From NCBI GenBank assembly GCA_003149935.1, contig QAMH01000008.1, positions 186,001-250,000 of the forward strand: a DNA stretch of 64,000 nucleotides, written 5' to 3'. Below, piece by piece: positions 26,011 to 34,092 of the stretch. A program made the position numbers and the translations under genes. The first letter of the stretch is position 1. Every line of letters begins with the position of its first letter. The notes beneath the pieces are model-generated. The model made no database searches and had not been told where the DNA came from. It was given only the letters and a program-made list of their open reading frames with translations. This stretch comes from Coriobacteriia bacterium. GTDB taxonomy: Bacteria; Actinomycetota; Coriobacteriia; Coriobacteriales; QAMH01.

Positions 26011-27567
26011 ATGGAGTTTGTCGGAACCTTCTGGGCGCTCGTGCCGCCCATCGTCGCCATTGTCCTGGCGCTTATCACCAAGGAAACCTACACGTCGTTG
26101 TTCGTCGGCATCGTCGTGGGTGCGCTTCTGCTCGCGGGGTTCGACCCGATCAACACCGTCAACTACATCATTGTCGGTGAGATTGGCGAGGGAGAAGACG
26201 CCATGGCGGTTGGCTTCCTCAACGCCATCAGCGACCCATGGAACGCGGGCATCTTCGTCTTCCTCGTGATGCTTGGCATCATGGTCGCGCTCGTCAACAA
26301 GGCGGGTGGATCGGCGGCATTCGGTGCCTGGGCGGCCAAGCACATCAAGACGCGCGTCGGTGCACAACTTGCTACCTTCGCCCTCGGCGTGCTCATCTTC
26401 ATCGACGATTACTTCAACTGCCTCACGGTCGGCGCGGTCATGCGTCCCGTGACCGACGAGCAGAAGATCTCGCGCGCCAAGCTGTCCTACATCATTGACG
26501 CTACCGCTGCGCCCATCTGCATGATTGCCCCCATCTCGTCCTGGGCAGCCGCAGTTTCCGCCACGGCAGCTGACCTGGATTCGGGTATCACGGGCATTCA
26601 GCTCTTCATCCAGGCGATTCCCTACAACTTCTACTCGCTGCTCACCATCGTCTTCGTCATCGTCATCGTTGTCATGGGCTTTGATTACGGCCCCATGGCA
26701 CGCGCTGAGATTGAGGCATACCGCGATGGCATGCTGGGCTCGCTCGGCAACGAGGAAAAGCTCGACAATCCTCGTGCCAAGCTCATCGACATGCTCATCC
26801 CCATTCTCGTCCTCATCGTATGCTGCATAGTCGGCATGATGTTCGTGGGTGGTTTCTGGGATCCCGAGGCCGAGGGCTTTGGCGACCTTGCCCTGGCGTT
26901 TGGCAATACCGACGCGTCCGTCGGCTTGCCCTGGGGCTCCATCATCGCGCTCGTCTTCACCTTCATCTATCTGCTGTGCCGTCGCGTCATCACCTTTGGT
27001 GATGCGGCCGTCTGCATTGTCGACGGCTTCAAGGCGATGGTGCCGGCTCTGCTCATCCTCACCTTTGCGCTCACCCTCAAGCTCGCGACGAGCGCGCTCG
27101 GTGCCGATGTCTTTGTCGCCGGGCTCATGGAGGGTGCCGCTGCCGGGCTGTATAGCATGCTCCCCGCGATCATCTTCCTCGTTGCCCTGGGTCTTGCGTT
27201 TGCCACGGGCACGAGCTGGGGTACCTTCGGCATCCTCATTCCGATCGTGCTGCCCATTTTCACTGGTCAGCCCGAGCTGCTCACCATCGGCATTTCGGCG
27301 TGCCTTGCCGGCGCGGTTTGCGGCGATCACTGCTCGCCCATTTCCGACACCACCATCATGGCGTCCGCTGGTGCAAACGTGAACCATATCGTGCACGTTC
27401 AGACCCAGCTGCCCTACGTGCTCACGGTGGCGGCCATCTCGTTTGTCTGCTTCACCATCGCCGGCTTCGTGCAGAACTGGATCATCTGCCTTGCCGTTGG
27501 CATCGTGCTCGTGGTGGGTGTGCTCTTCGTGCTGCGCAAGACCATCGGCAAGCGCGTGACAAAATGA
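26011..27567 (+). CDS. NhaC-family Na+/H+ or amino-acid antiporter
   Basis: A polytopic membrane carrier of 518 residues with about 11-12 hydrophobic segments. It has the NhaC-family pattern seen in LALITKETYTSLFVGIVVGALL, FIDDYFNCLTVGAVMRPVTD and the late segment FATGTSWGTFGILIPIVLPI...CGDHCSPISDTTIM. Family members exchange Na+ or H+ for organic anions or amino acids, so the substrate is not certain. The stop TGA (27565-27567) lies inside a family A palindrome. The next three genes form an adenylation, decarboxylation and carrier-protein set, which suggests that this carrier moves their substrate or product. Confidence 0.85.
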   Translation: MEFVGTFWALVPPIVAIVLALITKETYTSLFVGIVVGALLLAGFDPINTVNYIIVGEIGEGEDAMAVGFLNAISDPWNAGIFVFLVMLGIMVALVNKAGGSAAFGAWAAKHIKTRVGAQLATFALGVLIFIDDYFNCLTVGAVMRPVTDEQKISRAKLSYIIDATAAPICMIAPISSWAAAVSATAADLDSGITGIQLFIQAIPYNFYSLLTIVFVIVIVVMGFDYGPMARAEIEAYRDGMLGSLGNEEKLDNPRAKLIDMLIPILVLIVCCIVGMMFVGGFWDPEAEGFGDLALAFGNTDASVGLPWGSIIALVFTFIYLLCRRVITFGDAAVCIVDGFKAMVPALLILTFALTLKLATSALGADVFVAGLMEGAAAGLYSMLPAIIFLVALGLAFATGTSWGTFGILIPIVLPIFTGQPELLTIGISACLAGAVCGDHCSPISDTTIMASAGANVNHIVHVQTQLPYVLTVAAISFVCFTIAGFVQNWIICLAVGIVLVVGVLFVLRKTIGKRVTK

Positions 27568-27596
27568 GACAAGGGGACAGGTACATCTGTCTCATT
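27563..27596. repeat. Family A palindrome supplying the NhaC stop codon
   Basis: AATGAGACA and TGTCTCATT arms with the internal GGGGACAGGTACATC. The TGA at 27565 is the stop of the NhaC gene. Confidence 0.85.
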
Positions 27597-27617
27597 TTTA
27601 GGTCAGAGGAACAGGTT

Positions 27618-29120
27618 ATGACTAACGTACTCGAGTGGCTTGAGAAACGGGCGCAGGAAATGCCCGACAAGGTCGCGTTTGCCGACGAACGCGACGAGGT
27701 GAGCTTCCTCGACCTCATGCGACGCGCCCGTTCCGTTGGCTCCTATCTTGCCGGCATCGTCGACGAGCGTAGCCCCATCGCCTGCTACATGGAGAAGAGC
27801 ACCCAGACGCTCGCTGCCATGTTCGGCGCTGTCTACGCTCGTTGCTGCTATTCGATTATTGACGTACGCCAGCCGGCATCGCGCGCCCGCGCCATCGTCG
27901 ACAAGCTCGCTACTCCCGTCGTGCTTGCGGATGCGAAGAACTTCGATGCCGCGTGGGAGGCTTTCGATGGCTACCTGGTGATATGCCTCGAGGACATTGT
28001 CGATACGCGTGCCGATAGCACCCTGCTTGCCAAGCGCCGTGCCGCCTCGCTCGACACAGATCCGCTGTATATCAACTTCACGTCGGGCTCCACGGGCACC
28101 CCCAAGGGAGTCGCCGTGAGCCATCGCTCCGTCATCGACTTCATCCCGTCGTTTACCTCGATTTTCGACATCACGAAAGACGACGTGCTAGCAAACCAGG
28201 CACCCTTTGACTTTGACGTGTCGGTCAAGGATATCTACGGCGGTCTCGCCACGGGCGCGACCGTGCAGATGATCCCGCGCGAGTACTTTAGCGTCCCCGT
28301 GAACCTCATGGACCTCCTCGTCGAGCGCGAGGTCACCGTCTGTACCTGGGCCGTGAGCGCCATGTGCTTCGTCTCCATGATGGGCGGTTTCGAGTATCGC
28401 GTGCCTACGACGATTCGTGCGGTCATCTTCAGCGGCGAGGTCATGCCGCCCAAGCAGCTCGCTGTTTGGCGCGAGGCGCTGCCCGACGCCATGTTCGTGA
28501 ATGTGTATGGCCCCACCGAGGTAACCTGTAATTGCACCTACCACATCATCGTGCGCGACTACGCAAAGGACGAGGTCATTCCCATGGGCAGGCCCTTCCC
28601 CAACGAACGCGTCTTCCTTCTTGACGACGATGATCAGCTCGTTGAGGAGCCTGGCGTTGAGGGCGAGCTTTGCGTTGCCGGTACCTGCCTGGCGCTCGGC
28701 TACTATAACGATCCCGAGAAGACTGCCGAAGTCTTCGTGCAGAATCCCCTCACGCAGGCATTCCCCGAGACGATGTACCGCACGGGCGATGTGGCCATGC
28801 TCGATGAGGCAGGGCGATTCGTGTACCGGGGTCGCAAGGATCATCAAATCAAGCACCTGGGCCAGCGCATCGAGCTTGGCGAAATCGATGCCGTGGCACA
28901 CGCGGTCGAGGGCGTGAAGCGCGCGTGCACGGTCTACGAACCGCGCAAGAAGCGCATCCTCATGTTCTATGCCGGCTCCTGCGACAAGGAAACCCTTGCC
29001 GATGCGCTCAAGACGTCTCTGCCGCAATACATGGTGCCCAACAAGATTCGGCAGCTGGATGGCATGCCCCTCACTAAGAACGGCAAGATCGACCGCCAGG
29101 CGCTCCTCGATATAAAATGA
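27618..29120 (+). CDS. Amino acid adenylating enzyme, DltA-like (D-alanine--carrier ligase family)
   Basis: An ANL-superfamily enzyme of 500 residues that should activate an amino acid as the adenylate and load it onto a carrier protein. Core motifs are in order: FTSGSTGTPKGVAVSH (A3, about 155-170), APFDFDVSVKDIYG (with the Asp that binds the amine), NVYGPTEVTCNCTY (A5), GELCVAG...LALGYY (A6), YRTGDVAMLDEAGRFVYRGRKDHQIK (A7/A8) and LTKNGKIDRQALL (A10 lysine). The place where DltA has FCGE is FSGEV here, so the substrate may not be D-alanine. ATG 27618 has GAGGAAC upstream. The TGA stop lies in the 74-bp palindrome. Confidence 0.85.
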   Translation: MTNVLEWLEKRAQEMPDKVAFADERDEVSFLDLMRRARSVGSYLAGIVDERSPIACYMEKSTQTLAAMFGAVYARCCYSIIDVRQPASRARAIVDKLATPVVLADAKNFDAAWEAFDGYLVICLEDIVDTRADSTLLAKRRAASLDTDPLYINFTSGSTGTPKGVAVSHRSVIDFIPSFTSIFDITKDDVLANQAPFDFDVSVKDIYGGLATGATVQMIPREYFSVPVNLMDLLVEREVTVCTWAVSAMCFVSMMGGFEYRVPTTIRAVIFSGEVMPPKQLAVWREALPDAMFVNVYGPTEVTCNCTYHIIVRDYAKDEVIPMGRPFPNERVFLLDDDDQLVEEPGVEGELCVAGTCLALGYYNDPEKTAEVFVQNPLTQAFPETMYRTGDVAMLDEAGRFVYRGRKDHQIKHLGQRIELGEIDAVAHAVEGVKRACTVYEPRKKRILMFYAGSCDKETLADALKTSLPQYMVPNKIRQLDGMPLTKNGKIDRQALLDIK

Positions 29121-29189
29121 GACACATTGGACAGGTACATCTGTCTCATTCATGAATGAGACAGATGTACCTGTCCAATGTGTCTCATT
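29116..29189. repeat. 74-bp perfect palindrome made of two inverted family A units
   Basis: Unit one (29116-29150) begins AATGAGACACATTGGACAGG. Unit two (29155-29189) is its exact reverse complement, separated by CATG. The TGA at 29118 is the stop of the adenylating enzyme. The next gene begins 26 bases later. Confidence 0.9.
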
Positions 29190-29215
29190 CACTCGCTTTG
29201 AACGGAGGACGTGAC

Positions 29216-30400
29216 ATGAACAATAGCGAGCTTCTCGAGATTGCCGAGGAATACGGTACGCCGACCTTCGTCTTCGATGTGCGCGAGTTCTGGCAGCGCC
29301 TCGACAAGATCGCCGACATCTTTGGCGAGGACGTACGCTTTTGCTTCGCGATGAAGGCCAACCCCTTCCTCGCGGCTGCCGCGGCCGATCATGGCGAGCG
29401 GCTCGAGGTGTGCAGTCCCGGTGAGCTTGCCATCTGCGAGGACGTTGGCATCTCCGCAAACCAGATCGTGTACTCGGGCGTGAACAAGCAGGCCAGCGAC
29501 ATCGCCCATGCGATTGCGTATCGCGTCGGCGTGCTCACGGCCGAGTCGAAGCTCCACGTCGAGCTCATCGAGCAGTGCGCGGCACAAGCTCAGATCACGG
29601 TGGACGTGTTGTTGCGTCTCAATGCCGGAAGCCAGTTCGGCATGTCGAAGGATGACTTGCTCGAGGTCATCGACCAGCGCGAGAGCTATCCGCATCTCAA
29701 CATCGTGGGACTGCACTACTTCGTGGGCACGCAGCGCAAGAAGCTCAAGCACCAGATTCGCGAGCTCGAGAAGCTGCGTGCGCTGATTGCGGAGCTGGAA
29801 GGCGAGCACGGCTTCGAGGTGAAGCGTCTCGAATATGGCCCCGGTCTGGCCGTGCCGTACTTTGCAGACGATGACTTCACGGACGACCTCGCACCGGCCC
29901 GCGAGCTGGCCCCGTACATCCAGGAGCTCGGCCGCGACGTGGAGGTCACGGTCGAGATGGGCCGCTTCTTCTCCGCATCGTGCGGCACCTACCTCACCCG
30001 CGTCGCCGATCTCAAGGAAAACGACGGCACGAACTACTGTATCCTCGATGGTGGCATCAATCACCTCACGTATGCCGGACAGGTCATGGGCCTCAAGGTG
30101 CCCGTGACCGTCAACCTCTCCGCGCTGGCCGATGCCATGCGCGAGCGCGATGAGCGCACCTGGACGCTCTGTGGCAGCCTCTGCACCGTCAACGATGTGC
30201 TCGTGCGCGAGGTCGAGCTCGATTCGCTCGAGATGGGTGATGTGCTCGCGTTTGCCAATGCCGGTGCGTACTCTGTGACCGAGGGAGCCCACCTGTTCTT
30301 AAGCCGCACGATGCCGCGTGTGGTCTTGCGCTATGATGGCGGATGCGAGCTTGCCCGCGACTTCATCGAGACGAGCACGCTCAACACGCCACGAAAATGA
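29216..30400 (+). CDS. LysA-like (fold III) PLP-dependent amino acid decarboxylase
   Basis: A 394-residue enzyme of the diaminopimelate/ornithine decarboxylase fold III family. CFAMKANPF carries the PLP lysine (about residue 45). GLHYFVGTQ, LEYGPGLAVPY and VEMGRFF (EPGR equivalent) bind the cofactor phosphate and ring. WTLCGSLCTVNDVL holds the C-terminal catalytic Cys region, and NAGAYS follows. The HxGS histidine motif of true LysA is changed to HYFVGTQ, as in divergent members such as BtrK, which act on carrier-bound amino acids. Placed between an adenylating enzyme and a carrier protein, it may decarboxylate a carrier-bound amino acid (inference). RBS CGGAGG lies at 29203. The TGA stop is inside a family A palindrome. 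Confidence 0.85.
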   Translation: MNNSELLEIAEEYGTPTFVFDVREFWQRLDKIADIFGEDVRFCFAMKANPFLAAAAADHGERLEVCSPGELAICEDVGISANQIVYSGVNKQASDIAHAIAYRVGVLTAESKLHVELIEQCAAQAQITVDVLLRLNAGSQFGMSKDDLLEVIDQRESYPHLNIVGLHYFVGTQRKKLKHQIRELEKLRALIAELEGEHGFEVKRLEYGPGLAVPYFADDDFTDDLAPARELAPYIQELGRDVEVTVEMGRFFSASCGTYLTRVADLKENDGTNYCILDGGINHLTYAGQVMGLKVPVTVNLSALADAMRERDERTWTLCGSLCTVNDVLVREVELDSLEMGDVLAFANAGAYSVTEGAHLFLSRTMPRVVLRYDGGCELARDFIETSTLNTPRK

Positions 30401-30428
30401 GACACATGTGCCTGGCACGCTGTCTCAT
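30397..30428. repeat. Family A palindrome supplying the decarboxylase stop codon
   Basis: ATGAGACACATGTGCC...GGCACGCTGTCTCAT; the TGA at 30398-30400 ends the decarboxylase gene. Confidence 0.85.
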
Positions 30429-30463
30429 ATCGTAGACATTTGACCCAATATGAGGAGTATCTA

Positions 30464-30709
30464 ATGGACGACATCACGCTTGAGGCTATCATCGACTTGC
30501 TTAAGGACGTTGAGGAAAACGTCGATTACGAGAACTGCACCGCGCTTGTCGACGAGCGCTTCCTCGACTCCTTCGACATCCTCGCGATCATCAACGCCAT
30601 CGATGACGAGTTCGACATCGCCGTCCCGGCCAAGGAAGTCGTCCCGGCAAACTTCAACAGCGCCCAGGGCATCTACGAGATGGTGCTGCGCCTGGCGGAA
30701 GAGGAGTAG
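30464..30709 (+). CDS. Acyl/amino-acyl carrier protein
   Basis: A free-standing 81-residue carrier protein. It is acidic, with the four-helix pattern and the attachment motif LDSFDIL, where Ser36 should carry phosphopantetheine. The start ATG at 30464 has GAGGAG 6 bases upstream; an earlier in-frame ATG at 30440 lacks one. It ends the cassette with the adenylating enzyme and the PLP decarboxylase, and is the likely partner of both. It resembles DltC-type carriers. Confidence 0.9.
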   Translation: MDDITLEAIIDLLKDVEENVDYENCTALVDERFLDSFDILAIINAIDDEFDIAVPAKEVVPANFNSAQGIYEMVLRLAEEE

Positions 30710-30733
30710 CGGGCTCTATCTGCAAGAATTGCC

Positions 30734-31063
30734 CTAGGCGATGCCCATCGCACAATCTACCGCGATGGGCTCTATCGCCTCGATGTCATCGCGATGCTCC
30801 TCGAGCGATTTCCACATGTCGACCTTGGCCTGCATGTTCATCCAGAACTGCGGGGTCGTGCCGAAGAGGCGCCCCAGGCGCAGGCACATGTCAGGGCTCA
30901 GTGCGCGTTTCTCGCGCACGATGTCGTTGATGGTTTGGCGGGTGACCCCGATGCGCTGGGCTAGGCTCGCGACTGTGAGCCCGAGCTCGGGCATGTACTC
31001 CTCGCGCAGGAACTCGCCAGGATGGATTGGCTCGCGCGAAACCACGATCATCTCGTCATCCAT
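30734..31063 (-). CDS. higA: HigA-type antitoxin
   Basis: An XRE-family protein of 109 residues with HPGEFLREEYMPELGLTVASLAQRIGVTRQTINDIV (helix-turn-helix) and FWMNMQAKVDMW, which is typical of the HigA antidote family (VapI-type). GAGGAGG lies before the ATG. It lies 9 bases downstream of the toxin gene, in the toxin-first order usual for higBA. Confidence 0.9.
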   Translation of the reverse strand: MDDEMIVVSREPIHPGEFLREEYMPELGLTVASLAQRIGVTRQTINDIVREKRALSPDMCLRLGRLFGTTPQFWMNMQAKVDMWKSLEEHRDDIEAIEPIAVDCAMGIA

Positions 31064-31072
31064 GAACCCTCC

Positions 31073-31354
31073 TCAGTGATAGTCGCAAATCTCGACGTCA
31101 TACACGCCGTCGTCAGCGAAGCGAAAGCAAACGCGCCATTGGTCGTTGATGGAGACAGCATGCTGACCGGCACGGTTGCCCGCGAGCGCGTGCAGCCTGT
31201 TTCCTGGGGGCAGACGCAGGTCGAGAAGCGTCATCGCGTTGTCGATGAGCTCGAGCTTCCTGAGCGCGCGCCGCAAGATGTCCGGCGGGAGCTCCTTGCT
31301 CTGGCCCGTTTCAAACAGAAGGCGCGTGTCGCTGCTGGCGAAACTCCGTATCAT
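31073..31354 (-). CDS. higB: HigB-type mRNA interferase toxin
   Basis: A 93-residue RelE/HigB-family toxin that cleaves mRNA in the ribosome. MIRSFASSDTRLLFE, the LRRALRKLELID segment, and the C-terminal INDQWRVCFRFADDGVYDVEICDYH with conserved R and H fit HigB. I chose the ATG at 31354 because GGAG lies 5 bases upstream. It is transcribed leftward and is followed by higA. Confidence 0.9.
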   Translation of the reverse strand: MIRSFASSDTRLLFETGQSKELPPDILRRALRKLELIDNAMTLLDLRLPPGNRLHALAGNRAGQHAVSINDQWRVCFRFADDGVYDVEICDYH

Positions 31355-31383
31355 GCAGTCTCCAATCCTTTTGGAGTGTAACA

Positions 31384-31402
31384 TGTAACGTGACACGTTA
31401 CA
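31384..31402. promoter_or_regulatory. Palindromic operator upstream of higBA
   Basis: TGTAACGTG-A-CACGTTACA is a perfect 9+1+9 inverted repeat about 30 bases before higB. It is a likely HigA operator. Confidence 0.7.
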
Positions 31403-31459
31403 ATGCGAAAGGGACAAAGCCCCTCATCATCCCAACTCGACGAGTGCAGCGTTCCAGGT

Positions 31460-31538
31460 TGTCATTTCGAGCGGAGGCGCGAAGCACCCCCCCTGTCATT
31501 TCGAGCGAAGGCGCGAAGCGCCGCAGTCGAGAAATCTC
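31460..31538. repeat. Family B repeats
   Basis: Two units with GTCATTTCGAGC and GAGAAATCTC at the ends, separated by GAAGCACCCC. They lie in the gap between higBA and the PIN gene. Confidence 0.8.
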
Positions 31539-31539
31539 A

Positions 31540-31812
31540 TCCCCTCATCATGTAGCTCGCCGCACTTTTCCAAAATCGTGTAAATTCCGGAATGCATTCC
31601 GGATTTCTCACAATTAGGGGCTCGCTCCTCAGCTTGCTGCCAAGAGTTGATGGGTAGGCAATGTACAGGGCTACTACTGCCAAGAACTGTGGGTTGGTGG
31701 CCACTCGGCGCCCGATTCTGTGACCACATGTTCACAAATCTTGGCAAAACGAGGGATTTCGCAGCCATAACCCCACAATGCTTGGCACCTGTGAGCGTTT
31801 CGTCTGCGCCTA
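31540..31812. other. Unassigned 270-base interval
   Basis: No coding sequence with a ribosome site is seen. The stretch contains CCAAGA and TTGGCA words near 31640, 31680 and 31740 and a CACATGTTCACAAATCTTGGC segment. No tRNA, terminator or known riboswitch is recognised. Confidence 0.4.
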
Positions 31813-32301
31813 TCACCTTTGCAGGAACGCGATCATGTCCGCGCAGGTGAACGCCGGGCACGCGCTCTTTCCCAGCAGCGTCGTGTCATTGGTGACGAAG
31901 TAATCGGCCTTGCTCGTCTCGACCGCCGCGAGGATGAGGTTGTCCTCGAAGTCACCGTGCAGGTCGTGCATATGCTCGGCAAGCCAGATTTGCGGCTCGC
32001 CGATGGGTACCGCCACAGCTATGGCGGTCATGTTACGAAGACATCCCCAGGCTGTGGCCTGTATGGCTTGCGCACGGGCCTGGGTGAGCTGACCCTCGCG
32101 CTGACGAATCGCCTGCTTATGTTCGGCACAAAACAGGTAGTAGAAATCCTTTATCGAGGTGGATGCGTATGCGATGGTGAAATCGGCTTTCTCCAACAAG
32201 TCCATGAGAGTCTGGGCATCCGGATGGTTGGGTCGAGCGGCGTCGTAACAGTCGAGCCATATGTTGGTGTCAAGTAGTGCAACGGGGCTGTCGGTACTCA
32301 T
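31813..32301 (-). CDS. PIN-domain toxin
   Basis: A VapC-like PIN ribonuclease of 162 residues. LLDTNIWLDCYD (first acidic residue), a central SIKDFYY segment, FEDNLILAAVETSKADYFVTND (second and third acidic residues) form the metal site. Its ATG at 32301 overlaps the antitoxin stop by four bases (ATGA), so the pair is translationally coupled. Confidence 0.85.
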   Translation of the reverse strand: MSTDSPVALLDTNIWLDCYDAARPNHPDAQTLMDLLEKADFTIAYASTSIKDFYYLFCAEHKQAIRQREGQLTQARAQAIQATAWGCLRNMTAIAVAVPIGEPQIWLAEHMHDLHGDFEDNLILAAVETSKADYFVTNDTTLLGKSACPAFTCADMIAFLQR

Positions 32302-32654
32302 AGTAGTCCTCTGCTTTCCCATCGCTCTCGATACGCGAGCTCCTTGAGCTCGTCGTATGGCAGAGGATCTATCTCACCTGGTGTTATCCCCATCTCTTTA
32401 TAGAAATCCGCCACGATTTTCTGCCCTTCGGCGATAAGCTCTAGCCTTCGCTGAACTTCCTCGCTCAGCGGCTTGTCTTCTTCGAGGAACTTCAGGTCAT
32501 GTTCGAGTTTCAGGGGGTTGTTCTTGTTGCGCGCGGCATAGGACCACACTGCGCGCACCATTTGGGCGGGTGAGATTCCTATACTCTCGAGAGCGGCGTT
32601 GCCCTCAAGGCGAAGCTGCTCGTCGATGCGTACGTTCATCTGCGTCATGGCCAT
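32298..32654 (-). CDS. RelB/DinJ-type antitoxin
   Basis: A ribbon-helix-helix protein of 118 residues. The start MTQMNVRIDEQLRLEGNAALESIGISPAQMVRAVWSYAARN is the RelB/DinJ pattern, followed by a charged toxin-binding tail. I chose the ATG at 32654, which is preceded by AAGGAGG. Pairing of a RelB-like antitoxin with a PIN toxin is less usual than with RelE but is known. The operator at 32678 lies immediately upstream. Confidence 0.85.
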   Translation of the reverse strand: MAMTQMNVRIDEQLRLEGNAALESIGISPAQMVRAVWSYAARNKNNPLKLEHDLKFLEEDKPLSEEVQRRLELIAEGQKIVADFYKEMGITPGEIDPLPYDELKELAYRERWESRGLL

Positions 32655-32677
32655 GACCGCCACCTCCTTCGAGAGAA

Positions 32678-32705
32678 GTATAGCATGAAGGCAAGAGTGC
32701 TATAC
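32678..32705. promoter_or_regulatory. Operator upstream of the RelB/PIN pair
   Basis: GTATAGCA-N12-TGCTATAC, a perfect 8-bp inverted repeat, 24 bases before the antitoxin start. Confidence 0.65.
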
Positions 32706-32717
32706 GAATGATGATTT

Positions 32718-32876
32718 CCTGTCATCCTGGCGAAAGGCCGAGATTTCTCGACTTCGGCGCTACGCGCCTCCGCTCGGAATGACATTGATGACCTGTCATC
32801 CCGAGCGAAGCGAACGAAGCAGCCCCCCGTTGTCATCCCGAGCGAAGCTGCCGAAGGCAGCGCAGTCGAGAAATCT
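32718..32876. repeat. Family B repeats (degenerate, three units)
   Basis: Units with CTGTCATCC in place of TGTCATTTC at 32718, 32795 and 32832, with GAGAAATCTC at the right end. An inverted repeat, CCGAA-AACG-TTCGG (32922-32935), lies further right before dinD. Confidence 0.75.
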
Positions 32877-33001
32877 CCTCCGCCATGTCCGATTTTGGTC
32901 GGTAAAAATTCGGTGATTCGACCGAAAACGTTCGGCGTTTTTGTTAGATTCGCCTGCAATTATGGGGGAGCAAGATTATGCCGCTGAAGCTTGGAGGATC
33001 G

Positions 33002-33862
33002 ATGGATAGCAAAGAAATAGAGAAGCGCAGGTTGGCGCTCGATGACCACATGCATGTCACGGAAGATGGCGTGGAATTCTGGTACGCACGAGAGGTGATG
33101 GGGGTCTTCGGCTATGCGCAATGGCGCAGGTTCGAGGAGACGATAAAGCGTGCCATGATATCGCTTGAGTCCAGCAAAACACCTGTTCGCGACCATTTTG
33201 CCGACGTTGGCAAAATGGTCCCTCTTGGGAGTGGCGCGGAGCGATCGGTAAAAGATTACATGCTCACGCGCTATGCCTGCTACCTCATCGCGCAAAACGG
33301 CGACCCGCGCAAGGAGGAGATCGCATTTGCCCAGAGCTACTTCGCCCTCCAAACACGCAAGCAAGAGCTCATCGAGCAGCGCATGTTGGAGCTGCGCAGG
33401 CTCACGGAGAGAGATGCCCTTACAGAGTCCGAGAAGGTGCTTGCCGCCATAGCCTTCGAGCGAGGTGTCGACCAGCGGGGGTTTGCGACCATCAAATCAA
33501 AAGGGGACGAGGTCCTGTTCGGCGGAAACAACACGAAGGCCATGAAGAAGCGCCTCGGCGTGCCCGAGAAGAAGCCCCTTGCCGACGTCCTTCCCGACGT
33601 GACCATGGCGGCCAAGAACCTTGCGAACTCAATGACGTCATATAACACCGAGGCAAATGATCTATACGGAACAAGGCAAATCGGCGACGAGCACCTCCAG
33701 AACAACAGGAGCGTGCGCGGCACTCTCGTGGCACGCGGCATCAAGCCGGAGAATCTGCCGCCGGAGGAGGACGCGAAGAAGCTGAAGCGTAGGGTGGAGG
33801 CAGACGAGCGAAAGCTCAAGCAAGGCGCGTCAGGGTTCGGGTCGGCGTCGCAAGACCTGTAG
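33002..33862 (+). CDS. dinD: DinD-like DNA-damage-inducible protein
   Basis: DinD of Escherichia coli is an SOS-induced protein that binds RecA filaments. The N-terminal part has EFWYAREVMGVFGYAQWRRFEETIKRAM and RSVKDYMLTRYACYLIAQNGDPRKEEIAFAQSYFA. The middle has GFATIKSKGDEVLFGGNNTKAMKKRLG. The C-terminus is charged. I chose the ATG at 33002, with GGAGG 5 bases upstream, giving 286 residues; an earlier in-frame ATG at 32978 has no good site. The inverted repeat at 32922 is a possible operator but not a clear LexA box. Confidence 0.9.
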   Translation: MDSKEIEKRRLALDDHMHVTEDGVEFWYAREVMGVFGYAQWRRFEETIKRAMISLESSKTPVRDHFADVGKMVPLGSGAERSVKDYMLTRYACYLIAQNGDPRKEEIAFAQSYFALQTRKQELIEQRMLELRRLTERDALTESEKVLAAIAFERGVDQRGFATIKSKGDEVLFGGNNTKAMKKRLGVPEKKPLADVLPDVTMAAKNLANSMTSYNTEANDLYGTRQIGDEHLQNNRSVRGTLVARGIKPENLPPEEDAKKLKRRVEADERKLKQGASGFGSASQDL

Positions 33863-33875
33863 GCACAGACCCCTT

Positions 33876-33957
33876 CTGTCATTTCGAGCAAGCAAACGAC
33901 ATGCCCCCGCCTGTCATTTCGAACGAAGTCGTCAGAGGAGGCGGAGTCGAGAAATCT
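33876..33957. repeat. Family B repeat
   Basis: TGTCATTTCGAGC at 33878 and again at 33912, closing with GAGAAATCTC at 33948, between dinD and the HEPN-like gene. Confidence 0.75.
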
Positions 33958-34017
33958 CTCGACAATCCATCTGCAAGCATCTGTGACCTGACCAAACCGC
34001 TTGCCGCTATTTCGCCA

Positions 34018-34054
34018 TGTTGCGCAACAAAATCTCGAAATACGCCTGTAGGGT
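34018..34054 (+). promoter_or_regulatory. Promoter of the HEPN-like gene with the TGTTGCGCAACA palindrome
   Basis: TGTTGCGCAACA (34018-34029) is followed after exactly 19 bases by TAGGGT (34049-34054), a weak -10. The same palindrome and spacing precede both kinase operons at 41.7 and 45.6 kb. The downstream TTGCGCAA found in those two is absent here. Confidence 0.55.
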
Positions 34055-34092
34055 GGAGACGTCTTGCTGAAGCACTCTGAACAAACGGAAAG

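Noticed and set aside
27300..27617. A 5' extension of the adenylating enzyme frame back to 27300
   Set aside because: The extension overlaps the end of the NhaC gene in another frame; the ATG at 27618 has a ribosome site and aligns with the family start.
32922..32935. CCGAA-AACG-TTCGG as a LexA box before dinD
   Set aside because: The Actinomycetota LexA pattern needs GAAC-N4-GTTC; the half-sites here are two bases too close. It remains only a possible operator.
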